Assembly: GCA_050247075.1 (NCBI GenBank)
Contig: JBFWUW010000042.1
Location: 1 to 58,323 of the forward strand
Origin: JBFWUW01 sp050247075
Lineage (GTDB): Bacteria; Planctomycetota; Planctomycetia; Pirellulales; JBFWUW01
DNA length: 58,323 nucleotides
Reading direction: 5' to 3'
In this document: one piece after another, positions 8,713 to 16,921 of the stretch
Layout: each line of letters begins with the position of its first letter
Position numbering within the stretch: position 1 is the first letter of the stretch
Position numbers and translations under genes: made by a program
The notes under the pieces: model-generated
The model's database searches: none
The model's input: only the letters and a program-made list of their open reading frames with translations
Told to the model about the DNA's origin: nothing

Positions 8713-10055
8713 AACATTTACTCACTCGGCACCCATCCCGGTTTGTTATTGCGGCGGCGGTGTTGACTTGCGTGCTGATCCAAGCCGCCCCGGCGCACGC
8801 CCAGCGCGAGCTGCGCGTGAAAACCATCCCAGAGACGCCGCTCGACTTTGTAACCACCGTGACCGCGCCGTTGACGCGGGGAATGGCCTTTAGCGATCCT
8901 GCGAACGCGGTCGTGACGATCCATCACGACAAGCACACCGCGCATGTTTCGGTCCACAAGCTAGATCCACAAGGAGGGGTGGTGGCGGAAGATCCGGCCA
9001 CGATGATGCTGCCCAAGCCGGCATCGTTGGCCAATCGCCCCACGAATGTGCTGGGCGTGGTTTGCCATCCTCGGCAACCGGTGGTGTACGTCTGGCAAGA
9101 TGTCGAGCCTGCCGAGCCTTTCGTCCCGCTCGATCCGTCGTTAGCGGTTGAGTTCGATCATCTGTGGATCTACAGCCTGGAAGAGTCTCCGCCGCGGCTG
9201 CTCATGTCCACCTGCCGAGGAGAAAGCTTTTCATGCGGCAGCATTGCCGGCGGCATGGCGTTCGATGCGGCCCGCGACCGATTGTACGTCCCGAACATGC
9301 GGCAATACGATACGTTACAGAAAAAGGCCGTGACGGCGATCGGCTGGATTTTTTTGGAAGCGGACGGCTTGCCGGCACTGGTTAAGGCCGACGAACCGCC
9401 CACGCCGGTGCCGCATGTCTCACCCGACGAACTGGCCGCCGCGCCTTTGGACTTGGCCGCCGGTGCGGCGGCCCGCGCGGCCAAAATGGCCGCATTCGAA
9501 CAAGGCAAGGCATCTGGCATGCCCTTGGTCCCCAAGCGGGCCACTCATGTTTCCTTGTATTCTTTCGCGGGTTCGCCCGCTCCCTATAACTATGCGCCCT
9601 TAGATGGCCGCACCGTCTTGACTACCGGGCATTCGGGCCCCGTAAGTTGGCATTTGACCGACCAATCAGGCCATTTTAATTGCTTCTTTCTCCAGCCCTA
9701 TGTGCCATATCGCTATCGCGTAGCCGTACACCCCGTTCAGCCGGCCCTGTACGTCACCACGCTCAGCTACGACGGCCGGCTGGTCTGGCTGCAACATGCC
9801 GACGGCTACATTACGCTTACCCCGCGAATTCTTTCGGTGGACGGCCTGGTGACGCATAGTGTTCCTCTTGTGCTCGCAACCCGCAACCAGTTGGCCATAG
9901 GCGCGGTAAACAGCATCTGCCTGATCGACCTTGACGATAGCGGACGCTTCAAGACAAGTGCCGTGAAAATGGCCGTCAACAATCCCACGGTCGAGGCCAT
10001 TGCCTGGTCGGAACGGCTCAGCCGCTTGTATGTCCCCGTGGAGAAAGCACCATGA
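8709..10055 (+). CDS. secreted hypothetical protein, YVTN/beta-propeller-like
   Basis: 448 residues. A clear signal peptide (FVIAAAVLTCVLIQAAPAHA, cleavage after AHA near residue 34) directs export. The mature part has recurring short strands ending in phrases such as PVVYVWQD, DRLYVPN, PALYVTT and SRLYVPVE, spaced like blades of a YVTN-type beta-propeller. An Ala-rich helical insert lies around residues 240-265. No catalytic motif was seen. It overlaps both its neighbours by 4 nt (ATGA at 8709 and 10052), so it is a tightly coupled member of the DUF4175...DUF4159 operon. The propeller assignment is an inference from strand pattern, not from a matched family. Confidence 0.65.
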   Translation: MKHLLTRHPSRFVIAAAVLTCVLIQAAPAHAQRELRVKTIPETPLDFVTTVTAPLTRGMAFSDPANAVVTIHHDKHTAHVSVHKLDPQGGVVAEDPATMMLPKPASLANRPTNVLGVVCHPRQPVVYVWQDVEPAEPFVPLDPSLAVEFDHLWIYSLEESPPRLLMSTCRGESFSCGSIAGGMAFDAARDRLYVPNMRQYDTLQKKAVTAIGWIFLEADGLPALVKADEPPTPVPHVSPDELAAAPLDLAAGAAARAAKMAAFEQGKASGMPLVPKRATHVSLYSFAGSPAPYNYAPLDGRTVLTTGHSGPVSWHLTDQSGHFNCFFLQPYVPYRYRVAVHPVQPALYVTTLSYDGRLVWLQHADGYITLTPRILSVDGLVTHSVPLVLATRNQLAIGAVNSICLIDLDDSGRFKTSAVKMAVNNPTVEAIAWSERLSRLYVPVEKAP

Positions 10056-10711
10056 GCAGGCCGACTCTTTTTCACCTTGTGCTGGCGGTCATTGCCTTGT
10101 GCTGGATTGGACGGCCCCCAGTCGCCAGCGGCAAGACGATTGTCTTGACCGATGGCGACTGCGAGCAAATCGCCACGATCTCCTCCGACGCACCGCGGTT
10201 AAGTTGGGCCGGCACGGCCAACAACGTCGCGGATTATGGCAATAATTCGATCGACTTGGTTCCCAAGAGCAGTTTTCTTATTCGCTACCCGCTGGAAAAA
10301 ATCCCGCCCGGCCAACGCATCACCAAAGCCGAGTGGACCGTACCGCATGTGTTGGTCTCGCCCGCGAATGGCGCGCGGCTGCGCGTCCGCCGCATTTTGC
10401 AAGAATGGGGAGCCGGCGTCTGCCACCAATACCGCATGACGCGCCCGCAAAGGCTGGAATGGAACAAACCCGGCGCGCACGGCGTGGGCCAAGATCGGGC
10501 CGCCAAAGCCACGGCCAGCGGCCTGGTCCGCGGCGGAGGGGAACAAACTTTCAACGTCACGGAGGATGTCGAACTGTGGTACGCCGGTGCCGTCCCCAAC
10601 CACGGATGGCTATTGACAAGTGAGGACGAAGGATCGTACGTCCGCATGCACTCGCCGTTGTGGGGCGCTCCAAAAGGTTGGAAGTTGAAAATCACCTACG
10701 AGCCGAAATAA
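10052..10711 (+). CDS. secreted DNRLRE-like beta-sandwich protein
   Basis: 219 residues with a signal peptide (LFHLVLAVIALCWIG, cleavage near residue 26). The mature part resembles the DNRLRE/disaggregatase-related fold: SSFLIRYPLEKIPPGQRITK, then ATWTV-like strands, WGAGV, TFNVTEDVELWYAG and NHGWLLTSEDEGSYVRM. Family members bind surfaces or glycans outside the cell and are often fused to larger enzymes; here the domain stands alone. The start overlaps the previous stop (ATGA). An 82-bp gap follows before the next gene. Specific binding partner unknown. Confidence 0.65.
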   Translation: MSRPTLFHLVLAVIALCWIGRPPVASGKTIVLTDGDCEQIATISSDAPRLSWAGTANNVADYGNNSIDLVPKSSFLIRYPLEKIPPGQRITKAEWTVPHVLVSPANGARLRVRRILQEWGAGVCHQYRMTRPQRLEWNKPGAHGVGQDRAAKATASGLVRGGGEQTFNVTEDVELWYAGAVPNHGWLLTSEDEGSYVRMHSPLWGAPKGWKLKITYEPK

Positions 10712-10793
10712 ACAAACGGATCGTGGCGGATCCAGCGGCCCGGGCGACAAAGTTTCGCATCTCATGTTAGATAACGAACGACGGATAACTTGG

Positions 10794-13544
10794 ATGACTC
10801 GGAACACGAACGCCTTACATACCGCCAACCGTTATGCCCTTGTGCGGTTGGCTGGTTGTTTGACGATGTTGTGTTGCGCGGCACCCGTCTGCGCCCAGGA
10901 GGCCGACCCTGCCGCCGCCCCGCCCCACAACCCGGTCGAGGCGATCCCCGAACAACCGCCCAACTGGCTGGCCGGTTATCAGGTGCGCTATACACTGCGG
11001 GTGACAGGGCTGGATGTCGCGGCCTCAACCTCCAAGTCGATTGTCACCCGATTGCCAACGGGCGGCTGGTTGAAAGCCGACGGTTCCGACATTGCCGTGC
11101 AAACGGCGGACGGCACGCTACTGCCTGTCGCCGTTTTGTCCCACGCGCCGGCGGGCGACACGCTGATTCAGTTTCCGCGGCATGGTGCCGATGTCTGGTA
11201 TTGGGCCTATGGGGTCAATCCGGCGGCGGCACCCGCTTCTGGCGAGCCCATTCCCGAGGGGATCGTCATGGAGGCCCGCGACTGGACCGGCGATCTAACC
11301 AGTTGGACCACCGTTCGCGATGGCCTGTCGAAAGCCGAACCGGTCAAGGCCAACTCCCTGGTCGCGGACATCGTTCAAAACAACAATCCCGTCCGGCCGG
11401 GCGTACCGCGTAACTATGCTGTTACTTATCGCGGACACCTCAATATCAAAGCCGACGGCATCTACCGTTTCTTCGTGAACTCCGAGGATGCGTCGTTCCT
11501 CTTCATTGATGGCTTCAAAGTCTGCGACCGGCCAGGCACCAACCCGCGGATGACGGGCAATATTCCCACCAAATCGGTCGGCGCGGAACTGGAGCTCACC
11601 GCCGGCGTGCATACGGTCGAGGTGTACCATGCGCTGTTGGAAAACCCCAACAGCTATGGCGGCTGTATGTTGTTGTGGGTTCCACCCGAGGCCAAGACCT
11701 GGTCGTACATTACCTACGATAACTACGCCCGCCCCGACTTTGCCCATGTCGCGGCACTGGAAGCGGCTGGTCCCTCCCCCGGCGCTAGTTTCGGCTTTGG
11801 CATTGACGATACGCTGATAACCGCCGGGGGCGCGCCTTTTCACCTAGCGCGGTTTGAAGCGCAGGGTGATCTGCCCGACGGCGATTCCCTGGAGTGGGAC
11901 TTTGGCGACGGCACCACCGGCCGTGGACGAAGCGCGCGGCACGTTTACTTCGCGCCGGGCGAGTATCGCGTTTCGCTCTCTTGCGGCGGGCAGTTGCCGG
12001 CCTTTCAGCGCCGCATCTACGTCTACGGCGCGCCGGGCGAAAGCAGCCCCTTCTCGATCGGCCTCTCCATCCACACGCTGGCCAACGCCGACTGGAAAGC
12101 ATTCAAGCCCGATCAACAAGACCTGGTGCTCGACTTCTTGCGGACTTGCGACCACGCCGATCGTTGGCCACTGCTGGCGCAACTCGCGCGGCACCGGCTG
12201 CAAGCCGACGGGCTCGACCCTCAGTTTCGCGCCCAGCTTTACAGCCTGCTGATCGAGGCGCTGGGCAACGAGGCCAAAACGGCCGATTTGCAGCCCACGA
12301 TTGACGCGGCGGTCAAGGAGTTCGCCAAACTCCCCACGCTGCAAGTTGGCGTGCAATTGGCGGCGGCGGGCGTTTATCATCATCAGCTTAAGGACACGGA
12401 AGCGGCCTTGGCCCGCTATGAAACCATTCTGCAAGAGCATCGCCGGCTGGAACACCCCGACCTCCGCGTGGCTGCTATTCGCTGGGGCGATCTGCTGGCC
12501 GAGTCGGGTGATTTGTCCCGCGCCGGCGAATTGTACCGCTTGGCCGCCACGCTGGGCGGAGAAGACTTTCTGGCCACCGCCCAGGCCGAGGCCGTCACCC
12601 GCGGCGCGCTGTTGCGCGTAGCCGAGCAAAAACTGCGATCGGGCGACATTCGCGAGACTCGCATGCTGCTGGACAAGATCGAACTCAACTATCCGGAACA
12701 AAAGCTCGAAGGCTTGTACCGCTTCATGCGGGCGGAGAGCGACCGTTTTGCCGGCCGGTATGAAGATGCTTTGAAAAACTACGAGGTCTTGCTGCAACTG
12801 CGGCAATGGTCGGGCTATCGCGACCGCACCTTGCACGGCATGGCCGATTGTTACGCCCGGCTGGACGATATCCCCCAGGCACTGAAGTGGTTGGAGCAGC
12901 TCGAGAAGGCTTTCCCCAAATACTATGCCCAGCAAAAGCTGGAGGATCGCCAGAAATTGCTACTGGCAAGGCAAGCTCGCGCGGCGGACCAGTCGGGTGA
13001 CGTACAGGCCACGGCCAAGCCGCCCCAATTCGCCGACTTCTTGACCAGCTTTGAGCCTGGCGAGGAAGAATCGTTTGGAACCTTCAAGATTTTCAAGCCG
13101 GTTCGCGGGCTGGGCTTTGGCGGAGACCACCTGACCCTGGCCGAGGCGCATCCCACGTATCTAGGCTATTTCACTTACGATCGCCCGCTCCCCAACTTGT
13201 CGGCCGGCGGGCATTACTGGGTCGAGTGTTGGTATCGAGACAACTTGTACGCCTTCGCGCCTGGCTTTAACCCGCACATGTATCTATATGTCTATGGCGA
13301 AGGGACCGACTTGCATCCCACCAAGGGGCAAGGGACCTATTTCATGGAGCGGACTTATGGTGCCTGGCGGAAAGCGGGCTTTGCGCTGGATGCCCCGCCG
13401 CTGGCGCAAGACGGCCACGTCACCATGATGATGTTGACGGTCGGAGCGATCGAGATCGACGGCCTGACCGTCCGCGCCGTCAGCGACCGCCAGCTCGATG
13501 CGCTCAGTAACTTCATTGAAGGAGGGAGAGGAAATGCCGAATGA
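10794..13544 (+). CDS. large secreted PA14-PKD-TPR protein
   Basis: 916 residues from the ATG at 10794 (10764 is open in frame but gives a poor leader). The signal peptide ends near CAAPVCAQ (about residue 34). Domains: a beta-rich N-terminal domain (about 50-190); a PA14-like domain (about 210-300, with ADGIYRFFVNSEDASFLFID and VHTVEVYHALLE); a PKD domain (about 350-410, LEWDFGDGTTGRG and FAPGEYRVSLSC); a long helical TPR-like region (about 430-720, YRLAATLGGEDFLATAQAE, DIPQALKWLEQLEKAFP); and a C-terminal jelly-roll-like domain. PA14 and PKD domains usually mediate carbohydrate or protein contacts outside the cell. The combination suggests an exported scaffold or binding protein. Its 3' end overlaps the next gene by 11 nt. 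Confidence 0.78.
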   Translation: MTRNTNALHTANRYALVRLAGCLTMLCCAAPVCAQEADPAAAPPHNPVEAIPEQPPNWLAGYQVRYTLRVTGLDVAASTSKSIVTRLPTGGWLKADGSDIAVQTADGTLLPVAVLSHAPAGDTLIQFPRHGADVWYWAYGVNPAAAPASGEPIPEGIVMEARDWTGDLTSWTTVRDGLSKAEPVKANSLVADIVQNNNPVRPGVPRNYAVTYRGHLNIKADGIYRFFVNSEDASFLFIDGFKVCDRPGTNPRMTGNIPTKSVGAELELTAGVHTVEVYHALLENPNSYGGCMLLWVPPEAKTWSYITYDNYARPDFAHVAALEAAGPSPGASFGFGIDDTLITAGGAPFHLARFEAQGDLPDGDSLEWDFGDGTTGRGRSARHVYFAPGEYRVSLSCGGQLPAFQRRIYVYGAPGESSPFSIGLSIHTLANADWKAFKPDQQDLVLDFLRTCDHADRWPLLAQLARHRLQADGLDPQFRAQLYSLLIEALGNEAKTADLQPTIDAAVKEFAKLPTLQVGVQLAAAGVYHHQLKDTEAALARYETILQEHRRLEHPDLRVAAIRWGDLLAESGDLSRAGELYRLAATLGGEDFLATAQAEAVTRGALLRVAEQKLRSGDIRETRMLLDKIELNYPEQKLEGLYRFMRAESDRFAGRYEDALKNYEVLLQLRQWSGYRDRTLHGMADCYARLDDIPQALKWLEQLEKAFPKYYAQQKLEDRQKLLLARQARAADQSGDVQATAKPPQFADFLTSFEPGEEESFGTFKIFKPVRGLGFGGDHLTLAEAHPTYLGYFTYDRPLPNLSAGGHYWVECWYRDNLYAFAPGFNPHMYLYVYGEGTDLHPTKGQGTYFMERTYGAWRKAGFALDAPPLAQDGHVTMMMLTVGAIEIDGLTVRAVSDRQLDALSNFIEGGRGNAE

Positions 13545-13641
13545 CGAGTGCCGAGTGTCGAATGAAAATCGCGGATCGCGTGAAGGCATTTCGCGGCGAG
13601 CCACCTTTCTTTCCTACCTTCTACCTTCTACCTCATACCTT
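13533..13641. repeat. bipartite heptamer element reaching into a signal peptide
   Basis: Five units of the AATGNCG/AGTGNCG type run in perfect 7-nt register from 13533 to 13567; the first unit contains the start codon of the beta-helix gene. After about 45 bases, four units of the CTACCTT type occupy 13614-13641. The whole element is read as the first 36 codons or so of the downstream protein. Confidence 0.75.
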
Positions 13642-15252
13642 GCCTTCGGTTTCGTCGCCGCCATTGCCTTGTCCGCCGCACCGCTTTGCAGCGCCGAGAT
13701 TTACTCCAACTCCGTCGGTGGAGGAACCTGGTCCGATCCCGCGACTTGGCGCGGCGGGGCGGTCCCCACGGCCGAGGATGACGTGGTGATTGCCCGCGAT
13801 GATACGGTCGTGTTTGACCGCGATGACAGCGAGGGAGTGACTTGCCAGTTGCTGTCGCTCGATCCGCGCAGCGCGCTGACATTCAAGTCCGGCATGGGCC
13901 GGGTGGTGCTCTCCGCCGCTAACGTCGTCGAGAGCTATGGTTTAATCAAGCTCGATGCCTCCAAGTCGGCCAAGGACCAGCACGAACTGCGGTTGTTGGC
14001 GGAAGAGGCCGAGCAGCGCGTGTTGCGTTTCGCCAAGGGGGGCGGGCTGATCGTCTCCGGCCGCGGCGGCCTGCCCAAGGGCCGCTTCAATGCGGTCATC
14101 ATGTCTCCCACGCCGGCGTTCGAGCAACCCCCGGAGGGAACGCTCGCCACGTTGCCTTCCGATCCCACGGCACTTTTGGAAGCCATGCCGGGAGCCTCCC
14201 TCGATCTGCAACGGGCCGAACTGCTGAACGTCAATATCGAGGCCACCGGCATCGACAACACGGGTGCCCGGCTTGGCGAACGGCTGAACGTCGTCCGCTG
14301 CGGCTTTCGCGGGACGGGCCGCCTGAAGCTTACCTCCTGCGATTCGGCCGTTGTCCGCGACAATCGCTTCGAACGCCAGGAATTGCCTAAATTGCAGCCC
14401 GCGGCGCTGTACATCAGCAGTTGCCCGTTGATTGAAGTCCGCGGAAACGTCATCCGCGGCACTTACGCGGGCGGGCTCACCTGCTATGGCCAGAACGACT
14501 GCGTGATGCAAGACAACGTCATCGAGAAATGCGATTCCGGCGTCTACTGGTATGGCACCGGTTTCATGTTCAAGGGGATGGCCATCCGCGACTGCCCGCA
14601 CGGCATGACCATGACCAGTGCCCGGGGAGCCATGGAAGATGTGCTCATCGAGCGTTGCCAGACGGCCTATCACCATGCTGGCGCCGACATGCAATGCACC
14701 AATCTGGTGGTTCGCGAGTTGATCCCCACGCCTAATGGTTATTTCATTCACTACGTCAGCGGCCCTTTACGGTTGCTCAACTGCGACATCCAGCCCGAGC
14801 AGATCGTTTTCTCGCCCAGCTTTACCCCAGAGCCCGTCAAAGAGGGCAAGCCGCGGCCGCCAACCGTGCAATCGCTGAGTTACCTGGTCGCCCAAGTCAG
14901 CGGTCAGGTTCCGCCGGGCGTATCGGTGGAAGTCGTCACGGCCCAGCCCGCCGCGGCACTGCCGCCCGGCGCGCAAGACCTCAACATTCGCAACTCGCCC
15001 GCTCCACTGCTCAAGAACGGTTTGACACCGCTCCCCAAGACGTTGGAGCCTATCATCGTCCGCGGTTGGTCGTTCGATCCCGAGGCCAAGCCAGCCGCCG
15101 CGCCCGGCTATATTTTGAACGTGCTTGGCCCCGCGGGCTCGGCCGGCGGCGCTCGGCAAGTGCTAAAGTCGATGCCCGTGACACCGCAAGCCGACTGGTT
15201 CCGAGCGGAACCAAACGGCAACCAGCCCACGATTGAGGTCACGCTGCCATGA
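13534..15252 (+). CDS. secreted right-handed beta-helix protein with G8-like N-terminus
   Basis: 572 residues from the ATG at 13534, which follows GGAGGGAGAGG closely. The first 36 residues are encoded by a heptamer repeat element, then comes a normal signal hydrophobic core (AFGFVAAIALSAAPLCSAE). The mature protein starts with a G8-like stretch (GGTWSDPATWRGGAVPTAED). It continues into parallel beta-helix rungs with typical N-V-I-x-x-C phrases (VRGNVIRGTYAGGLTCYGQ, VMQDNVIEKCDSGVYWYG, MEDVLIERCQTAYHH), about residues 200-400. Beta-helix proteins of this kind often bind or cleave polysaccharides; no catalytic residues can be assigned. The stop overlaps the DUF4159 start (ATGA). Confidence 0.78.
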   Translation: MPNDECRVSNENRGSREGISRRATFLSYLLPSTSYLAFGFVAAIALSAAPLCSAEIYSNSVGGGTWSDPATWRGGAVPTAEDDVVIARDDTVVFDRDDSEGVTCQLLSLDPRSALTFKSGMGRVVLSAANVVESYGLIKLDASKSAKDQHELRLLAEEAEQRVLRFAKGGGLIVSGRGGLPKGRFNAVIMSPTPAFEQPPEGTLATLPSDPTALLEAMPGASLDLQRAELLNVNIEATGIDNTGARLGERLNVVRCGFRGTGRLKLTSCDSAVVRDNRFERQELPKLQPAALYISSCPLIEVRGNVIRGTYAGGLTCYGQNDCVMQDNVIEKCDSGVYWYGTGFMFKGMAIRDCPHGMTMTSARGAMEDVLIERCQTAYHHAGADMQCTNLVVRELIPTPNGYFIHYVSGPLRLLNCDIQPEQIVFSPSFTPEPVKEGKPRPPTVQSLSYLVAQVSGQVPPGVSVEVVTAQPAAALPPGAQDLNIRNSPAPLLKNGLTPLPKTLEPIIVRGWSFDPEAKPAAAPGYILNVLGPAGSAGGARQVLKSMPVTPQADWFRAEPNGNQPTIEVTLP

Positions 15253-16832
15253 GAAAAACCAACCAAATAAACGCTGGCCGGTGCGTCCGTTGGCTGCCTT
15301 GGGCCGCGTTGTCACTGGCCTTGCCGTTGGCTGCATTTCCCACATCCGCCTGGGGGCAGCGCAAGGTGACCTTTCCCCCGGCCGAGGCACCTCCTCCGCC
15401 GCCGGTGAAAGCCCCGCCCAAGACCGAGGCCAGCGGCGAGGACACCGGCATCATCCCGGACTTTGGCCCTTCACAACGCAAGACCCAAACCCGTACCCCG
15501 CCGCCGCCAACCAATCTGACGGTGATGTACAAGCTGGAGTACGGCGAGACGCTGGAATACGTCCATGCCGATGGCAGCGTGCAGCAGTTCGAGCAATGGA
15601 AGAGCTTTCCCAACGACGGTTTTTACCTGATGTCGCAGGCCAACGAGCGCCTGGCCGACGGCAACAATTACCAGTACGCGACCAAGCCACTGGCCAGCCC
15701 AGGGTTTGATCCGGTCGATATTCCCCTGCTGTTCATGGCCGGCGACTACGACTTTACCTTCACCGAGGAAGAGGTCGAAAATCTCCGCAAGTTCATCAGT
15801 GAAGGCGGGACGATTCTGTTCAATGCCGCCCGCGGCCGGGACGAGTTCTCGCAGGCGGTGGTCCGTGAAATGCGCAAGGTCTTCCCGCAAAAGCGGTTCA
15901 TTCGTTCCCCGCCAGACCACCCCTTGTTCAATGCCCGCTACCGCGTGCAGCAGGCCCAAACCCTGGTCAACGGCGTGCAGTTCATGCAGCCGCCCGAGGT
16001 CTACACTTTGGACATTGGCACGCGGGCGGCCGCCATTTTGGCTCCGGTGGGCATGGGTGCCGCCTGGAGCGCCGAGCCGTACCACCCGCAAGGCAAGCAT
16101 TGGATGGGTGAGTCGGCCTATCGGCTGGGCGTGAACATGGTGGCCTATGTGTTGGGGGCCACCGAGTACGGGCGTTTCTTGGCGCAGGAGTTTCCAGTGT
16201 ATGACGGCCGCACCGCGCCAGGCGATGTCTTTCGCTATGCGGCCGTGGCCTATAGCGGCAGTTGGGATGTCAACCCAGCCTTGCAGAACAGCCTGCTCTT
16301 GGGGTTGAAGGAAAACACCGGCGTAAATGTCGATTACGCGCCCCATGCCGTGCCCCTGGATGACCCGCTGCTGGGCGAGTTTCCGCTGTTGTTTATGACA
16401 GGGCACTACGACTTTCAACTGACTGCCGAGGAAGCCGCAGGCATGCGCGGCTACCTGGAGCGCGGCGGCTTGCTGGTGGCCACCGCGGCGGCGGGGCTGA
16501 AGCCATTTGATACGGCCTTTCGCCGCGAATTGAAGAAGGCCATCCCCGATGGCGAACTGGTGCAGCTTCCGCCGACGCATCCCCTGTTTGCTGGCGGTTG
16601 GAACCCCATCGACCGCGTGGAGTACACCCCCACCGCGCTGCGCGACGACCCCACGTTGGAATACCCGGAGTTCTTCGGCCTGTTCATCGACGGCCGGCTG
16701 GCAGTGGTCTACACCCCCTTCGACCTGATGAGCGCCGTCAATCGAGAGTCCAACGCTTACGCCAAGGGCCTATCGCCGGACGACGCCATGCGCGTGGCGG
16801 CCAACATCGTCACCTACGCGTTAAGCCATTGA
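15249..16832 (+). CDS. DUF4159 double-domain exported protein
   Basis: 527 residues. The signal peptide ends near AWGQR (about residue 38). A Pro-rich linker precedes two tandem DUF4159 domains. The first starts at VMYKLEYGETLEY and includes LLFMAGDYDFTFTEEEVENL, SEGGTILFNAARG. The second starts near FRYAAVAYSGSWDVNP and includes LLFMTGHYDFQLTAEEAAGM and ERGGLLVATAAAG. DUF4159 has a ThuA/glutamine-amidotransferase-like fold and commonly sits with MoxR/vWA clusters. It is the last gene of the plus-strand operon and a paralog of the protein at 26443, where the repeated domain is also present. No catalytic role has been established for the family. Confidence 0.82.
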   Translation: MRKTNQINAGRCVRWLPWAALSLALPLAAFPTSAWGQRKVTFPPAEAPPPPPVKAPPKTEASGEDTGIIPDFGPSQRKTQTRTPPPPTNLTVMYKLEYGETLEYVHADGSVQQFEQWKSFPNDGFYLMSQANERLADGNNYQYATKPLASPGFDPVDIPLLFMAGDYDFTFTEEEVENLRKFISEGGTILFNAARGRDEFSQAVVREMRKVFPQKRFIRSPPDHPLFNARYRVQQAQTLVNGVQFMQPPEVYTLDIGTRAAAILAPVGMGAAWSAEPYHPQGKHWMGESAYRLGVNMVAYVLGATEYGRFLAQEFPVYDGRTAPGDVFRYAAVAYSGSWDVNPALQNSLLLGLKENTGVNVDYAPHAVPLDDPLLGEFPLLFMTGHYDFQLTAEEAAGMRGYLERGGLLVATAAAGLKPFDTAFRRELKKAIPDGELVQLPPTHPLFAGGWNPIDRVEYTPTALRDDPTLEYPEFFGLFIDGRLAVVYTPFDLMSAVNRESNAYAKGLSPDDAMRVAANIVTYALSH

Positions 16833-16921
16833 GTGTGCTTTGCCGCCGGCCCAGTGACGCGCCGTTCTCGCTCCGGACTTTCCTATGTATCGGCTAACAT
16901 CGCGGCTGCTTTAGCCAACGC

